Shown: positions 52,747-61,969, counted from the first letter of the stretch. The stretch is 64,000 bases of DNA from DASUZB01 sp036377075 (GCA_036377075.1 DASUZB010000105.1:1-64000), one strand, 5' to 3'. Notes: generated by a model not told the origin, from the sequence alone. Made by a program: numbers and translations.

Positions 52747-55700
52747 GCCGGTCCCCCGCCCTGCTCGCCCGCCCGCCTGCGGTAGCGCTTCACCATCTCG
52801 GTCAGCGCCGGACCGCGCGGCCGGCGGCCGGGCCGGATGTCGCACGAGGTCACCTTGCTCTCCTGGATGTGGACGTTGGTGTCGAGCACGATGCCGAACA
52901 GGTCGTTGGCCACGTCGCCCTTGACCAGGCCATGGTGGCCCCAGTGCCAGGGGATGCCGACCTGGTGGACGACGGTGCCGTCGGCCGACAGCGCCTTGAT
53001 CCGCGCGGTGACCAGCACCCTGGCCTCGATGGCCGCGCGCGCGGTGACGATCGTGGCCCAGCCGCCGTGCTCCAGCCCGCGCTCCGCGGCCAGCTCCGGG
53101 CCCACCTCGCAGAACAGCTCGGGCTGCAGCTCGGCCAGGTAGGGCAGGCCGCGGCTCATGGCGCCGGTGGTGTGGTGATCGGTGAGCCGGTAGGTGGTGA
53201 GCACGTACGGGTAGGCGTCGGCACCCGGTCGGCCGTGGGACGGGTTGTAGCGGTTGCCCGGCCGGTCGTACACCTGGCGGGTGGGGCTGGCCTGCTGGCG
53301 GTAGAGCGGGTTGGGCAGTGGCGACTCGTGCGGCTCGTAGTGGGTCGGCAGCGGCCCGTCCGCCAGCCCGCTCGGCACGTACAGCCAGCCGAGCCCGTCG
53401 GCCTGCATGACGAACGGGCTGGTGCCGCTCAGCGCCTCCTCCGCCTCGGCGCCGTCGGGTGGCTCGTAGTCGGGCCGCGTCGTCGCCACGAAGTCGGGGT
53501 TGTCGTGGCCGGTCCACTTGCCCGCCTGCTCGTCCCACCAGACGTAGCGCTTGCGCTCCGACCAGGGCTTCCCGTCGGGGTCGGCGCTCGCCCGGTTGTA
53601 GAGGATGCGCCGGTTGTAGGGCCACGACCAGGCCCACTCCGGCGCCACCCAGGACTGCTCCCAGTGGGGCTTGCGGCGCGCCGCCTGGTTGGTCTCCTCG
53701 GCGTAGCAGCCCGAGTAGATCCAGCAGCCGCAGGCGGTGGAGCCGTCCTCCTTCAGGTCGAGGTAGCCGCTGACCGCCTTGCCGTCGGGGCCGACGCCGT
53801 TGACCTCGCGCAGCACCGCCTCGGCGCTCGGCTCCTCGATCTCCCCCTCGGTCGGGTAGTCCCACGTCAGGTCGAGGACGGGCCGGTCCTTCGGGTCGCT
53901 CGAGCCGGCCAGCTTCCGCCGGATGATGCGCCCGAGGTGGTAGTAGAACCACAGCTCGGAACGGCAGTCCCCGGGCGGCTCGACCGCCTTGTGGTGCCAC
54001 TGCAGCAGCCGCTGGGTGTTGGTGAACGAGCCGTCCTTCTCCACGTGGGAGGCGGCCGGCAGCAGGAACACCTCGGTGCGGATGCGCTCGGTGGCCAGCT
54101 CCCCGGTCTCGATCTCGGGCGCGTCGTACCAGAACGAGGCCGACTCGATCTCGGTCATGTCCCGCACCACCAGCCAGTCGAGGTTGGCCATGGCCTTGCG
54201 GTGCAGCGAGCCGTTGACCGAGCCGACGGCGGGGTTCTGGCCGGGCAGGAAGAAGCCCTTGACGCTGCCGTCGAGCATGCCGAGCACGGTCGGGAAGATG
54301 GAGTGGTCGCCGGTGAGGCGCGGCAGGTAGTCGAAGCAGAAGTCGTTGTCCGCCGTGGCCGCATCACCCCACCAGGCCTTCAGCAGGCTGATCAGGTAGC
54401 GGTCGACGTGGCCCCAGAAGCCGGCGGGGAGCTTCGCCTCCTCCAGGTAGGTGGCGAGGCTGTCGTGCGACGCCTTGGGCATCGGCAGGTAGCCGGGCAG
54501 CAGGTTGTAGAGGGTGGGGACGTCGGTCGAGCCCTGGATGGTGGCGTGCCCGCGAAGGGCCATGATGCCGCCGCCGGGCCGGCCGATGTTGCCGAGCAGC
54601 AGCTGGATGATCGAGGCGGTGCGGATGTACTGCACGCCGACGGTGTGCTGGGTCCAGCCGACCGAGTAGACGAAGGCGCTGGTCCGCTCGCGGCCTGAGT
54701 TCTCCACCAGCGCCCGGGCGACCTGCACGACCCGCTCGGGTGGCACGCCGCAGACCCGGCTGACCATCTCCGGGGTGTAGCGGCTGAAGTGGCGCTTGAG
54801 GACCTGGAAGACGCAGCGCGGGTGCTCGAGGGTGGGGTCGGCGTGCGGCGGGCTGCCGTGCTCCAGGCGGCCGCCGACGGCGCCGTGGTGCTCGGCCACG
54901 CCCATCTTGCCCTCGCGGGTCCCGGCGCCGGAGGCGACCTCCATGTCCTTGTAGGTCCAGGTGGCCGGGTCGTACTCGTGCCCCTCCGGGTCGTAGCCAC
55001 TGAACAGGCCGTCGAGGTCCTCGGTGTCGGCGAAGCCGTCGTCGAGGATCACCGGCGCGTTGGTGTAGTTGACGACGTAGTCGCGGAACTCGTGGCCGCC
55101 CGAGAGGATGTGGTTGACGATCCCGCCGAGGAAGGCGATGTCGCTACCGGCCCGCAGCGGCACGTGCACGTCGGCGAGCGCGCTGGTGCGGGTGAACCTT
55201 GGGTCGACGTGGATCACCTGAGCTCCGCGAGCCTTTGCTTCCATCACCCATTGGAAGCCGACCGGATGGGCCTCGGCCATGTTCGAGCCCTGGATCACGA
55301 TGCAGTCGGCGTTCTGGAGGTCCTGCTGGAAGGTGGTGGCCCCTCCACGGCCGAACGAGGTCCCCAGACCGGGGACCGTGGAGGAGTGTCATATGCGGGC
55401 CTGGTTCTCGATCTGGATCGCCCCGAGCGCGGTGAACAGCTTCTTGATGAGGTAGTTCTCCTCGTTGTCGATGGTCGCGCCGCCGAGGCTGGCGATGCCC
55501 ATGGTCCGCTTGGTGACCTTGCCGGCCTGCTGCTCCTGCCAGGTCTGCTCGCGGGTGGCGATGACGCGGTCGGCGATCATCTCCATCGCCTGTTCCAGCG
55601 GGAGGTCCTCCCACTCGGTGCCGTAGGGCCGCCGGTAGCGCACCTTGGTGATGCGCGACGGCGAGGTGACCAGCTGCTTGGTGGCCGAGCCCTTGGGGCA

Positions 55701-55955
55701 CAGGCGCCCGCGGGAGATGGGGCTGGCCTCGTCCCCTTCGATCTGGGTGACCTGCCCGCCGGTGACGTAGACCTTCTGGCCGCAGCCGACCGCGCAGTAG
55801 GGGCAGACCGAGGCGACCACCCGGTCGGCGCGGCGGGTGCGCGGCTCGATCGCCGCCGAGCGCGGCGACTGCGCCGCGCGGCCGAGGCCGAGCCGGTCGC
55901 CGCCGCGGAGCTGCCGCGCCAGCGGCCAGCGGTCGAGCAGGCCGCGCAGGTCCAT
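52743..55955 (-). CDS. fdhA: Selenocysteine formate dehydrogenase, alpha (catalytic) subunit
   Basis: This is one 1070-residue protein read through an in-frame TGA at 55391-55389 (U189). It oxidises formate to CO2 at a molybdenum or tungsten bis-MGD centre. The N-terminus has a [4Fe-4S] site, C51, C54, C58 in CPYCAVGC and C86 in GRLCPKG. Active-site context is NQARI-U-HSSTVPGLGTSFGRG, where conserved His follows Sec. Further motifs are QGSNMAEAHPVGFQWVMEAK, HVDPRFTRTSA and a C-terminal molybdopterin-dinucleotide domain (about 890-1060). I see no twin-arginine signal, so it may be cytoplasmic-facing. ATG 55955 has GGGAGG 5 bp upstream. Automatic calling would split this gene. Confidence 0.93.
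55359..55388 (-). promoter_or_regulatory. Bacterial SECIS element of fdhA
   Basis: It begins directly after the TGA. Arms GGTCCCC (55377-55371) and GGGGACC (55365-55359) enclose the GGTCT apical loop (55370-55366). The loop begins 18 nt after TGA, the same distance I recall for E. coli fdhF, whose apical loop also contains GGUCU. SelB would bind this hairpin to insert selenocysteine. Confidence 0.85.
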
Positions 55956-56070
55956 GGCCGCCTCCCGATGGCTCGCAGGGCTCACCGAACTGAAGGGCAA
56001 GGCCGAGGATGACCCCGCCCGCATGCGTCCAAACGTCCCGAGCGGGGTGCGACCGGCCCCTCCCCCGCCG

Positions 56071-56670
56071 TCACCAGTGGCCCCGGTGCACCACCTCGTC
56101 GAGGCCGCGGCGCCGGCGGCGGGTGGCCGAGCCGACCGGGCGTTCGCCGGCCGCCGGGTAGCCGAGCGCGACGGCGCCGACCAGCCGGTGCCCCACTGGC
56201 ACGCCGAGCTCGCGCAGCAGCCGCTGCTCGCCGTGGAAGACGCCGAAGAACCAGGCGCCGAGGCCGGCGTCGACGGCGGCGAGCAGCAGCAGCATCGCCG
56301 CCATGGCCGCGTCGAGGTCCCAGTACGGCAGCGGCCAGCCCTCCTCGGCGTCGAGGCCGAGCCCGGCCTTGTCCGGCTCGGCGTAGCGGTCGAGGTACGC
56401 CTGCCGGCTCGAGAGGACCAGGACGACCAGGGGCGCGCCGGAGCGGGCGCCGAGCGGCCGGCGCCACCTCGCCGGGTCGGTGGTGACCCGCCAGAACCGG
56501 TCCAGCTGCTCGGCGTCGTCGAGCACGACCAGGTCGACGCCCTGGGCGAAGCCGGCGGACGGCGCCCGCATGGCGTGGGCGAGCACGCCGTCGAGCACCT
56601 CCCGCGGCGGTTGCCGGCCGTCGAAGCGGCGCACCATCCGCCGCCGCCGCACCACCTCACCGAACTCCAT
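56071..56670 (-). CDS. Nitroreductase-family FMN oxidoreductase
   Basis: The 199-residue protein has the nitroreductase fold: VVRRRRMVRRFDGRQPPREV, MRAPSAGFAQGVDLVVLDDA, an AMAAMLLLLAAVDAGLGAWF helix and GVPVGHRLVGAVALGYPA. These bind FMN and the substrate. Substrate is unknown; roles range from nitroaromatic reduction to dehalogenation and F420 chemistry. ATG 56670 has GGAGGA six bases upstream. It lies 115 bp upstream of fdhA on the same strand and may be co-transcribed, though the gap may hold the fdh promoter. Confidence 0.85.
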   Translation of the reverse strand: MEFGEVVRRRRMVRRFDGRQPPREVLDGVLAHAMRAPSAGFAQGVDLVVLDDAEQLDRFWRVTTDPARWRRPLGARSGAPLVVLVLSSRQAYLDRYAEPDKAGLGLDAEEGWPLPYWDLDAAMAAMLLLLAAVDAGLGAWFFGVFHGEQRLLRELGVPVGHRLVGAVALGYPAAGERPVGSATRRRRRGLDEVVHRGHW

Positions 56671-56817
56671 CCGGCGTCCTCCTCCCGTCACCCGTGACGC
56701 CCGATGGTGACATCGACCACACTGGCAGGACGCCCGAGTCCCGCGGTGCGGCGGCGGGCGGGCGGAGGCTCGGCGATGCACGCCGGGTCACGGTGCGTCG
56801 GTGGGACGGTGGTAGGG

Positions 56818-58146
56818 ATGCGGCGCAGGCAGTTCATCGCGGGGACCGGGCTGGTCGGGGCGGGCGCGGTCGCCGGGCTCGCCGGCTGCGAGCCGGCGCC
56901 GCGGGCGGCGAGGCGGGACCAGGAGACCCCCGCCACCGCACCGGCGCCGCGCCCGGGGGACTGGGCGGCCGCGCGCGCGCAGTTCGACCTCGACCCGACC
57001 CTGTCGCACTTCTCCGCCTTCGTGCTCGCGCCGCACCCGGCGCCGGTGCGCGACGCGATCGAGCGGCACCGGCGCGGCATGGACCGCGACGCCGTCGGCT
57101 ACCTGCACGCCAACGAGGGCCGGCTGGAGGCCGAGGTGCGCAGCGCCGCCGCCGAGTACCTCGGCGCCGCCCGGGACGAGCTGGCGCTCACCGACAGCAC
57201 CACCATGGGCCTCGGCCTGCTGTACGGCGGCATCCGGCTGCGCCCGGACCAGGAGGTCGTGACCACCGAGCACGACTTCTACGCCACCCACGAGGCGCTG
57301 CGCCTGCGCGCCGAGCGGACCGGGGCGGCGGTGCGCCGGGTCGCCCTGTACGAGGAGGCCGCCTCGGTCACCGCCGCGGAGGTCCTCGGCTCGGTCCGCG
57401 CCGCGCTGCGCCCCAGGACGCGGGTGCTCGCGCTCACGTGGGTGCATTCGGGCACCGGGGTCGCCCTGCCGGTTCGGCGCATCGCCGGGGTGGTGGCGCG
57501 GGCCAACCGCCACCGCGACGAGGCCGACCGCGTGCTGCTGTGCGTCGACGGCGTCCACGGCGTGGGCGCGCTCGACGCCGGCGTCGGCGACCTCGGCTGC
57601 GACTTCCTCGTGTCCGGCTGCCACAAGTGGCTGTTCGGCCCGCGCGGCACCGGCTTCGTGTGGGGCAGGGGCGCGGCCTGGGAGCAGGTCACCGGGACCA
57701 TCCCGAGCTTCGATGGCCGCTCCATCGGCGCCTGGATCGACGGCGCGACGCCGGAGACCCCGCCCGGGCCGGCGATGACCCCGGGCGGCTTCCACTCCTT
57801 CGAGCACCGCTGGGCGCTGGCCGAGGCGTTCCGCCTGCAGGCCACCCTCCAGCGCCGGCTGGTCGCCGGCCGCGTCCGCGAGCTGGCGCGCGGGCTCCGC
57901 CACGGCCTCGCCGCGATGCGCCACGTCCGGCTGGTCACTCCGGCCGCTGACGAGCTCTCGGCCGGCATCGTCTGCTTCGACGTCGACGGCCGGCGTCCGG
58001 GCAAGGTGGTCGAGCGCCTGCTGCAGCAGCGCGTCGCGGCCAGCGTGACGCCCTACGCCCAGGAGCACGTCCGCCTCGGCGCCAGCATCGTGACCGGCCC
58101 CGACGACGTCGAGCGGGCGCTCCGCGCCGTCCGCACGCTCGCCTGA
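56818..58146 (+). CDS. Tat-exported class V aminotransferase-like PLP lipoprotein
   Basis: The 442-residue protein begins MRRRQFIAGTGLVGAGAV: a twin-arginine motif, a hydrophobic segment and a lipobox LAGC (C24). The mature part is a class V aminotransferase, of isopenicillin-N-epimerase/cysteine-desulfurase type. Seen are ALTDSTTMGLGLLYGG, VVTTEHDFYATHEALR, LTWVHSGTGVALPV, VDGVHGVGALDAGVGDLGCD and the PLP lysine K270 in SGCHKWLFGPRGTGF. An exported PLP enzyme must fold with its cofactor before Tat transport. The substrate is unknown. ATG 56818 follows GGTAGGG; the frame further upstream is not signal-like. Confidence 0.88.
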   Translation: MRRRQFIAGTGLVGAGAVAGLAGCEPAPRAARRDQETPATAPAPRPGDWAAARAQFDLDPTLSHFSAFVLAPHPAPVRDAIERHRRGMDRDAVGYLHANEGRLEAEVRSAAAEYLGAARDELALTDSTTMGLGLLYGGIRLRPDQEVVTTEHDFYATHEALRLRAERTGAAVRRVALYEEAASVTAAEVLGSVRAALRPRTRVLALTWVHSGTGVALPVRRIAGVVARANRHRDEADRVLLCVDGVHGVGALDAGVGDLGCDFLVSGCHKWLFGPRGTGFVWGRGAAWEQVTGTIPSFDGRSIGAWIDGATPETPPGPAMTPGGFHSFEHRWALAEAFRLQATLQRRLVAGRVRELARGLRHGLAAMRHVRLVTPAADELSAGIVCFDVDGRRPGKVVERLLQQRVAASVTPYAQEHVRLGASIVTGPDDVERALRAVRTLA

Positions 58147-58152
58147 GGCGGC

Positions 58153-59073
58153 ATGGGCAGCGACGCGACCGCCGGCCGCGACGAGCTGTGGGCGCGGGCG
58201 GCCGCGAGGATCCTGGCGGCCCGTGGCTGGTCGCTGGCGCCGCTGGCACGGCTCGGGCGGCCGCGCGACGTGCGCCGAACCTGGCTGGCCGAGGGCGAGC
58301 CGGGGACGGTGGTGGTCAAGGCCGTCGCCAGCCGGTTCGCCAGCGAGCGGGCCGGGTGGGTGGGTGAGGCGCTGGCGCTGCTGCGGGCGCGGGGCTGCCC
58401 GGCGCCGGCGCTGCTGTGGCAGGGCCCGCTCGACGAGGACTGGTGGCTCTCGGTCCAGGAGCGCCGGCCCGGACGGCCGCTGCGCACCATGGACCCTGCC
58501 ACGCTGGACCGGCTGCTCGCGCTCGTCGAGCTGCAGGCCGACCCCGCGCTCCCGCCGGGAGGATGGGACGTGTCCTGGTGGACGGGGGTGGTGCTGTTCG
58601 AGGGTTGGGAGCACTGGTGGGGCGAGACCCACGCGGTTGCGCCGGCGACCGCGGCACGGCTGCGGGAGTTCCTGGAGCCGGCCTGGGGCCACCGCCTCCC
58701 GACCGCCGACCTGGTGCACGGGGACCTCGGTCCCGCCAACGTGCTCGCCGACGGCGGCGTGATCTCGGGGGTGGTCGACTGGGACGACGTCGGCCTCGGC
58801 TCGCGCGCCACCGACCTGGCCGGCCTGCTGTTCGGCTGGCACCGGCTGCGGCTCGCGGGCGGCCCGGCGCTCGCGCCGGACGGCGGCGAGCGGCTGGTCC
58901 GGCGGATCGTCGCCGTCGCCGGCGAGGCGGGCCTGCGCTGCACCGTCGCCTACGGCGCGGTGGCGCGGCTCGGCCTGGCCGCCCAGCGCGGCGAGCGCGA
59001 AGACCTCGCGACCTGGCGCCAGGTCACCGACGCTATCCTCGCCAGCCTGTCCGGGGCCCTCTACGACAGGTAG
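58153..59073 (+). CDS. APH-family phosphotransferase
   Basis: The 306-residue aminoglycoside-phosphotransferase-like kinase starts 6 bp after the PLP enzyme gene. Motifs are VVVKAVASRFASERAG (the ATP-binding Lys), the catalytic loop LVHGDLGPANVL and the metal-binding VVDWDDVGLG. Family members phosphorylate small molecules such as aminoglycosides, choline or homoserine; the substrate is not evident. The position suggests a shared transcript with the upstream gene. Its last 13 bp overlap the end of the convergent synthase gene. Confidence 0.85.
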   Translation: MGSDATAGRDELWARAAARILAARGWSLAPLARLGRPRDVRRTWLAEGEPGTVVVKAVASRFASERAGWVGEALALLRARGCPAPALLWQGPLDEDWWLSVQERRPGRPLRTMDPATLDRLLALVELQADPALPPGGWDVSWWTGVVLFEGWEHWWGETHAVAPATAARLREFLEPAWGHRLPTADLVHGDLGPANVLADGGVISGVVDWDDVGLGSRATDLAGLLFGWHRLRLAGGPALAPDGGERLVRRIVAVAGEAGLRCTVAYGAVARLGLAAQRGEREDLATWRQVTDAILASLSGALYDR

Positions 59074-60290
59074 CCGGGGTGGAGCAGGGCCAGCTCGTGC
59101 GGGTGGGCGGCGATCAGGCGCAGCTCGTCGTCGGTGAGGGGCCGGCCGCTGGCGGCGTTGCAGAGCTGGACCAGCTTGAAGGTGAGGTCGCGGTCCTCGG
59201 CGGGGACCTCGAGGCCGAGGGCGTCCATCACGTGCTGGAAGCCGGCGCGGCCGCCGTACTCGCCGGTGAGGACGACGCGGCCCTCGGTGGCCGCGTGGTC
59301 GTGCGGGAACGGGCCGAGGGTCTCGTCGTCGTACAGCTCGTAGTTGTGGCGGTCCTTGAGGGCGCCGTCGGCGTGGATGCCGGACTCGTGGGAGAAGGCG
59401 TTGCGGCCGACGCCTGGCTGGTTGACCGGGATCGGCTGGCCGAAGGCGTAGGCGGCCCAGAGGCCGAAGCGGCGTGCCCAGCTCAGGTCGATGGCGTCGC
59501 CGAGCGCGGCCCGCTCGCCCACGCCGAAGGCGTGCTGGAAGGCGAGGACGCAGCTCAGCAGGTCGGCGTTGCCGGCCCGCTCGCCGATGCCGTTGACGCA
59601 GGTGTTGACCCAGGCGTCCTGGCCGGCGTCGAGGTCGCCGAGGGCGCCGGACACCGAGTTGGCGACCGCCATGCCGAGGTCGTTGTGGCAGTGCGTCTCG
59701 ATCGGCAGGCCCACGTCGGCGGCGAGGCGGGCGAAGCGGTCGCGGATGCGCGCCGGCGAGTCGCCACCGATGGTGTCGCAGTAGCGGATCCGGTCGGCGC
59801 CCGCCTCCTTGGCGGCGAGGGCGAACTCGGTGAGGTAGCCGTCGTCGGTGCGCGAGCCGTCCTCGGCGTTGACGCCGACGGTCTGCACCCCGGCCTGCTT
59901 GGCGGCCTGGGTCGCCTTGACCATCTCGTTGACCACCGCGGCGCGGTCCAGGCGGCCCTTGAACTTGTTGACGATCATCTGGTCCGAGGTGGAGATCGAC
60001 AGGTTCATGTGCCGCAGGCCGAGCGGGGCCGCCTGCTCGACGTCGCCGGGCACGGCCCGGACCCAGCCGGACAGGCGCAGCTCGCCGAACGCGCCGGCCT
60101 CGGCGAGGGCGAGGTTGGCGCGCAGGTAGGGGACCTCGTGGAAGAGGGCGGGGAAGCCTGCCTCCGACTGCCGCACGCCCAGCTTGCCCAGGTACCAGTT
60201 GACCATCGTCTTGCCGAACTTGGAGAGGTTGACGCGGGCGGTCTGGACGCCGTCGCGGTTGGTCACGTCGAGCAGGTGGATGCGCGGCAT
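59061..60290 (-). CDS. Homocitrate/Re-citrate synthase-family enzyme (HMGL-like)
   Basis: The 409-residue TIM-barrel Claisen-condensation enzyme has HLLDVTNRDGVQTARVNLSK at the start, NLSISTSDQMIVNKFKG, VGVNAEDGSRTDDGYLT, RIRYCDTIGGDSPARI, the metal-binding THCHNDLGMAVANS, VNGIGERAGNADL and HESGIHADG. The DVTNRDGVQTA start groups with the homocitrate and Re-citrate synthase-like branch rather than LeuA. Which 2-oxo acid it uses cannot be read from the sequence: 2-oxoglutarate gives homocitrate, oxaloacetate gives citrate. ATG 60290 has GGAGG six bases upstream. It is divergent from an HTH-citrate synthase. Confidence 0.85.
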   Translation of the reverse strand: MPRIHLLDVTNRDGVQTARVNLSKFGKTMVNWYLGKLGVRQSEAGFPALFHEVPYLRANLALAEAGAFGELRLSGWVRAVPGDVEQAAPLGLRHMNLSISTSDQMIVNKFKGRLDRAAVVNEMVKATQAAKQAGVQTVGVNAEDGSRTDDGYLTEFALAAKEAGADRIRYCDTIGGDSPARIRDRFARLAADVGLPIETHCHNDLGMAVANSVSGALGDLDAGQDAWVNTCVNGIGERAGNADLLSCVLAFQHAFGVGERAALGDAIDLSWARRFGLWAAYAFGQPIPVNQPGVGRNAFSHESGIHADGALKDRHNYELYDDETLGPFPHDHAATEGRVVLTGEYGGRAGFQHVMDALGLEVPAEDRDLTFKLVQLCNAASGRPLTDDELRLIAAHPHELALLHPGYLS

Positions 60291-60343
60291 GGGAAGCCTC
60301 CGGGTCACGGGGGACACGTCGCCACGTTGCCGAGGTGGCCTCG

Positions 60344-60371
60344 ATATTGTCAATATTGATCTGTAATCAAT
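60344..60371. promoter_or_regulatory. Overlapping inverted repeats in the divergent synthase promoter
   Basis: ATATTG-T-CAATAT (60344-60356) overlaps ATTGAT-N5-ATCAAT (60355-60371). Both are perfect and sit in an unusually AT-rich island of a 104-bp gap. They end 23 bp before the HTH-citrate synthase start and begin 53 bp from the other gene start. They look like an operator, possibly for the HTH-bearing synthase itself. Confidence 0.5.
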
Positions 60372-60394
60372 GCGCGTGCGGGGGAGGCCTGGGC

Positions 60395-61738
60395 ATGGCG
60401 GCACGGGCGCGGCAGCGGCTCAGCAGCGCGGAGGCGGCCAGGCGGCTGGGGGTCAAGCCGGCGACGCTGTACGCCTACGTCAGCCGCGGGCTGCTGCGCA
60501 GCGAGCGGGCACCGGGCGGGCGCGGCTCCACCTTCGACCCGGCCGAGGTGGAGCGGCTCACCCGCCGCAGCCGCCGGCGTGCCCTCACCGCCGGCCCCGA
60601 GCTGGTGATCGCCTCGGAGCTGACCAGCATCGACGGCGGCGTGCTGCGCTACCGCGGGCTGGACGCCACCGAGCTGGCGGGGCGCCACCGCTTCGAGCAG
60701 GTGGCCGAGCTGCTGTGGACCGGCCGTCTGGGCGAGGGCGGTCGGTGGCGTGCCGACCCCGCGGCGGTCGCGGTCGCGACCGTCTGCCAGGACGCCCTGC
60801 CCGCCGGCACCCTGCCGCTCGACCGGCTGCGGGTGGCGGCGGCGGCGCTCGCCGCCAGCGACGAGCTCCGCTTCGAGCTGCACCCGTCGGCCGTGGTCGC
60901 GACCGGCCGCGCGCTGATCGCCGGCCTGGTGGAGTCCCTGCCCGAGCTGGGCGCGGCGGCGGGCGGAGGCGGCCCTCTGTCCACCGGGGGGCTACCGCCT
61001 CGCTCCTCGAGCCCGCCGGACCCCCCGCCGCGCGGCGGGACGGTCGCGGCCAGGCTCTGGCCGCGGCTGTGCCCGTCGCGGCCGCGGCCGGGCATGGTCG
61101 AGGTGCTCGACGCGGCGCTGGTGCTCGCCGCCGACCACGAGCTGGCCGCGTCGGCGGTGGCGGCACGGGTGGCCGCCTCGGTCCAGGCCGACCCGTACGC
61201 GGTCGTCGGCGCCGGCCTCGGCGCCGTCAGCGGCGCCCTCCACGGCGGCGCCTCGCTGGCGGCGGAGACCCTGCTGGCCGAGATCGGCACGCCGGAGCGG
61301 GCCACGCGGGTGATCGGCGACCGGCTGCGCTGGGGCGAGCAGGTCCCCGGGCTCGGCCACTCCCTCTACCCGGACGGCGACCCGCGCGCCGCCTCCCTGC
61401 TCGACCGCCTCGGGCGGGAGGCAACAGGCAGCAGGCGCCTGGCGGTGGTCGAGGCGGTCGCCGACGCCGTGGAACGCCGCCGGCTGCCCGCGCCGAACGT
61501 GGACTTCGCGCTCGCCGCGCTCGCCTTCGTCGCGGGCATGACCAGGGGCGCCGCCGAGACCGTGTTCGCGGTCGCGCGCATCGCCGGCTGGCTGGCCCAC
61601 GCCCTCGAGGAGTACGAGCGGCGCACGCCCCTCCGCCCGCGCGCGCTCTACACCGGGCCACCGGCCCGGTCGCTACCGGATTCCACTGATCCGCCGGGAA
61701 AAGCAGGGCAGGCACCAAAACCGTTGCGACTTCGTTAG
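60395..61738 (+). CDS. Citrate synthase family protein with N-terminal HTH
   Basis: The 447-residue protein begins with a MerR/excisionase-like HTH (about 8-55: SSAEAARRLGVKPATLYAYV, then FDPAEVERL). A citrate synthase fold follows, with likely catalytic residues H283 (ALHGGAS), H322 (GLGHSLYPDGDPRA) and D370 (NVDFALA), matching the family triad. A Gly/Pro/Ser-rich insert near residues 188-217 lengthens one loop. It probably condenses an acyl-CoA (acetyl- or propionyl-CoA) with oxaloacetate; DNA binding would make it self-regulating. ATG 60395 follows GGGGAGG. The synthase divergent from it belongs to an unrelated fold. Confidence 0.9.
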   Translation: MAARARQRLSSAEAARRLGVKPATLYAYVSRGLLRSERAPGGRGSTFDPAEVERLTRRSRRRALTAGPELVIASELTSIDGGVLRYRGLDATELAGRHRFEQVAELLWTGRLGEGGRWRADPAAVAVATVCQDALPAGTLPLDRLRVAAAALAASDELRFELHPSAVVATGRALIAGLVESLPELGAAAGGGGPLSTGGLPPRSSSPPDPPPRGGTVAARLWPRLCPSRPRPGMVEVLDAALVLAADHELAASAVAARVAASVQADPYAVVGAGLGAVSGALHGGASLAAETLLAEIGTPERATRVIGDRLRWGEQVPGLGHSLYPDGDPRAASLLDRLGREATGSRRLAVVEAVADAVERRRLPAPNVDFALAALAFVAGMTRGAAETVFAVARIAGWLAHALEEYERRTPLRPRALYTGPPARSLPDSTDPPGKAGQAPKPLRLR

Positions 61739-61969
61739 GCGCGTCGCGGTCACCGCCCCCCTTCCCGATCATCTCGAAATTCCCGAGGTGCCTTACCGAA
61801 TTACGCGCGCCACCAGGCCGTTCGTGAACAATTGCGTCCCGGCGTAATGATGGGAGATTTCGACCGTATTTTGTTCCAGGACCGCACCCAGGTGCATTAG
61901 CATCTGCCCCCTGTCCTGGCGCCGGAGGTGGGAGGCGTGGCGCCATCGCTTTTCGCCCGGAGGGATTGC
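61739..61969. other. AT-richer gap upstream of the BNR-repeat gene
   Basis: This 231-bp gap has no gene. AT-rich stretches near 61779-61880 (AATTCCC, TACCGAATTACG, CCGTATTTTGTTCC) are likely promoter sequence for the secreted protein downstream. No strong hairpin was seen after the citrate synthase-like gene. Confidence 0.4.

Noticed and set aside
55389..55391. TGA splitting the formate dehydrogenase gene into two ORFs, as a pseudogene or sequencing error
   Set aside because: The phase is unchanged across the TGA, the flanking residues are the Sec active site, and a SECIS hairpin follows directly.
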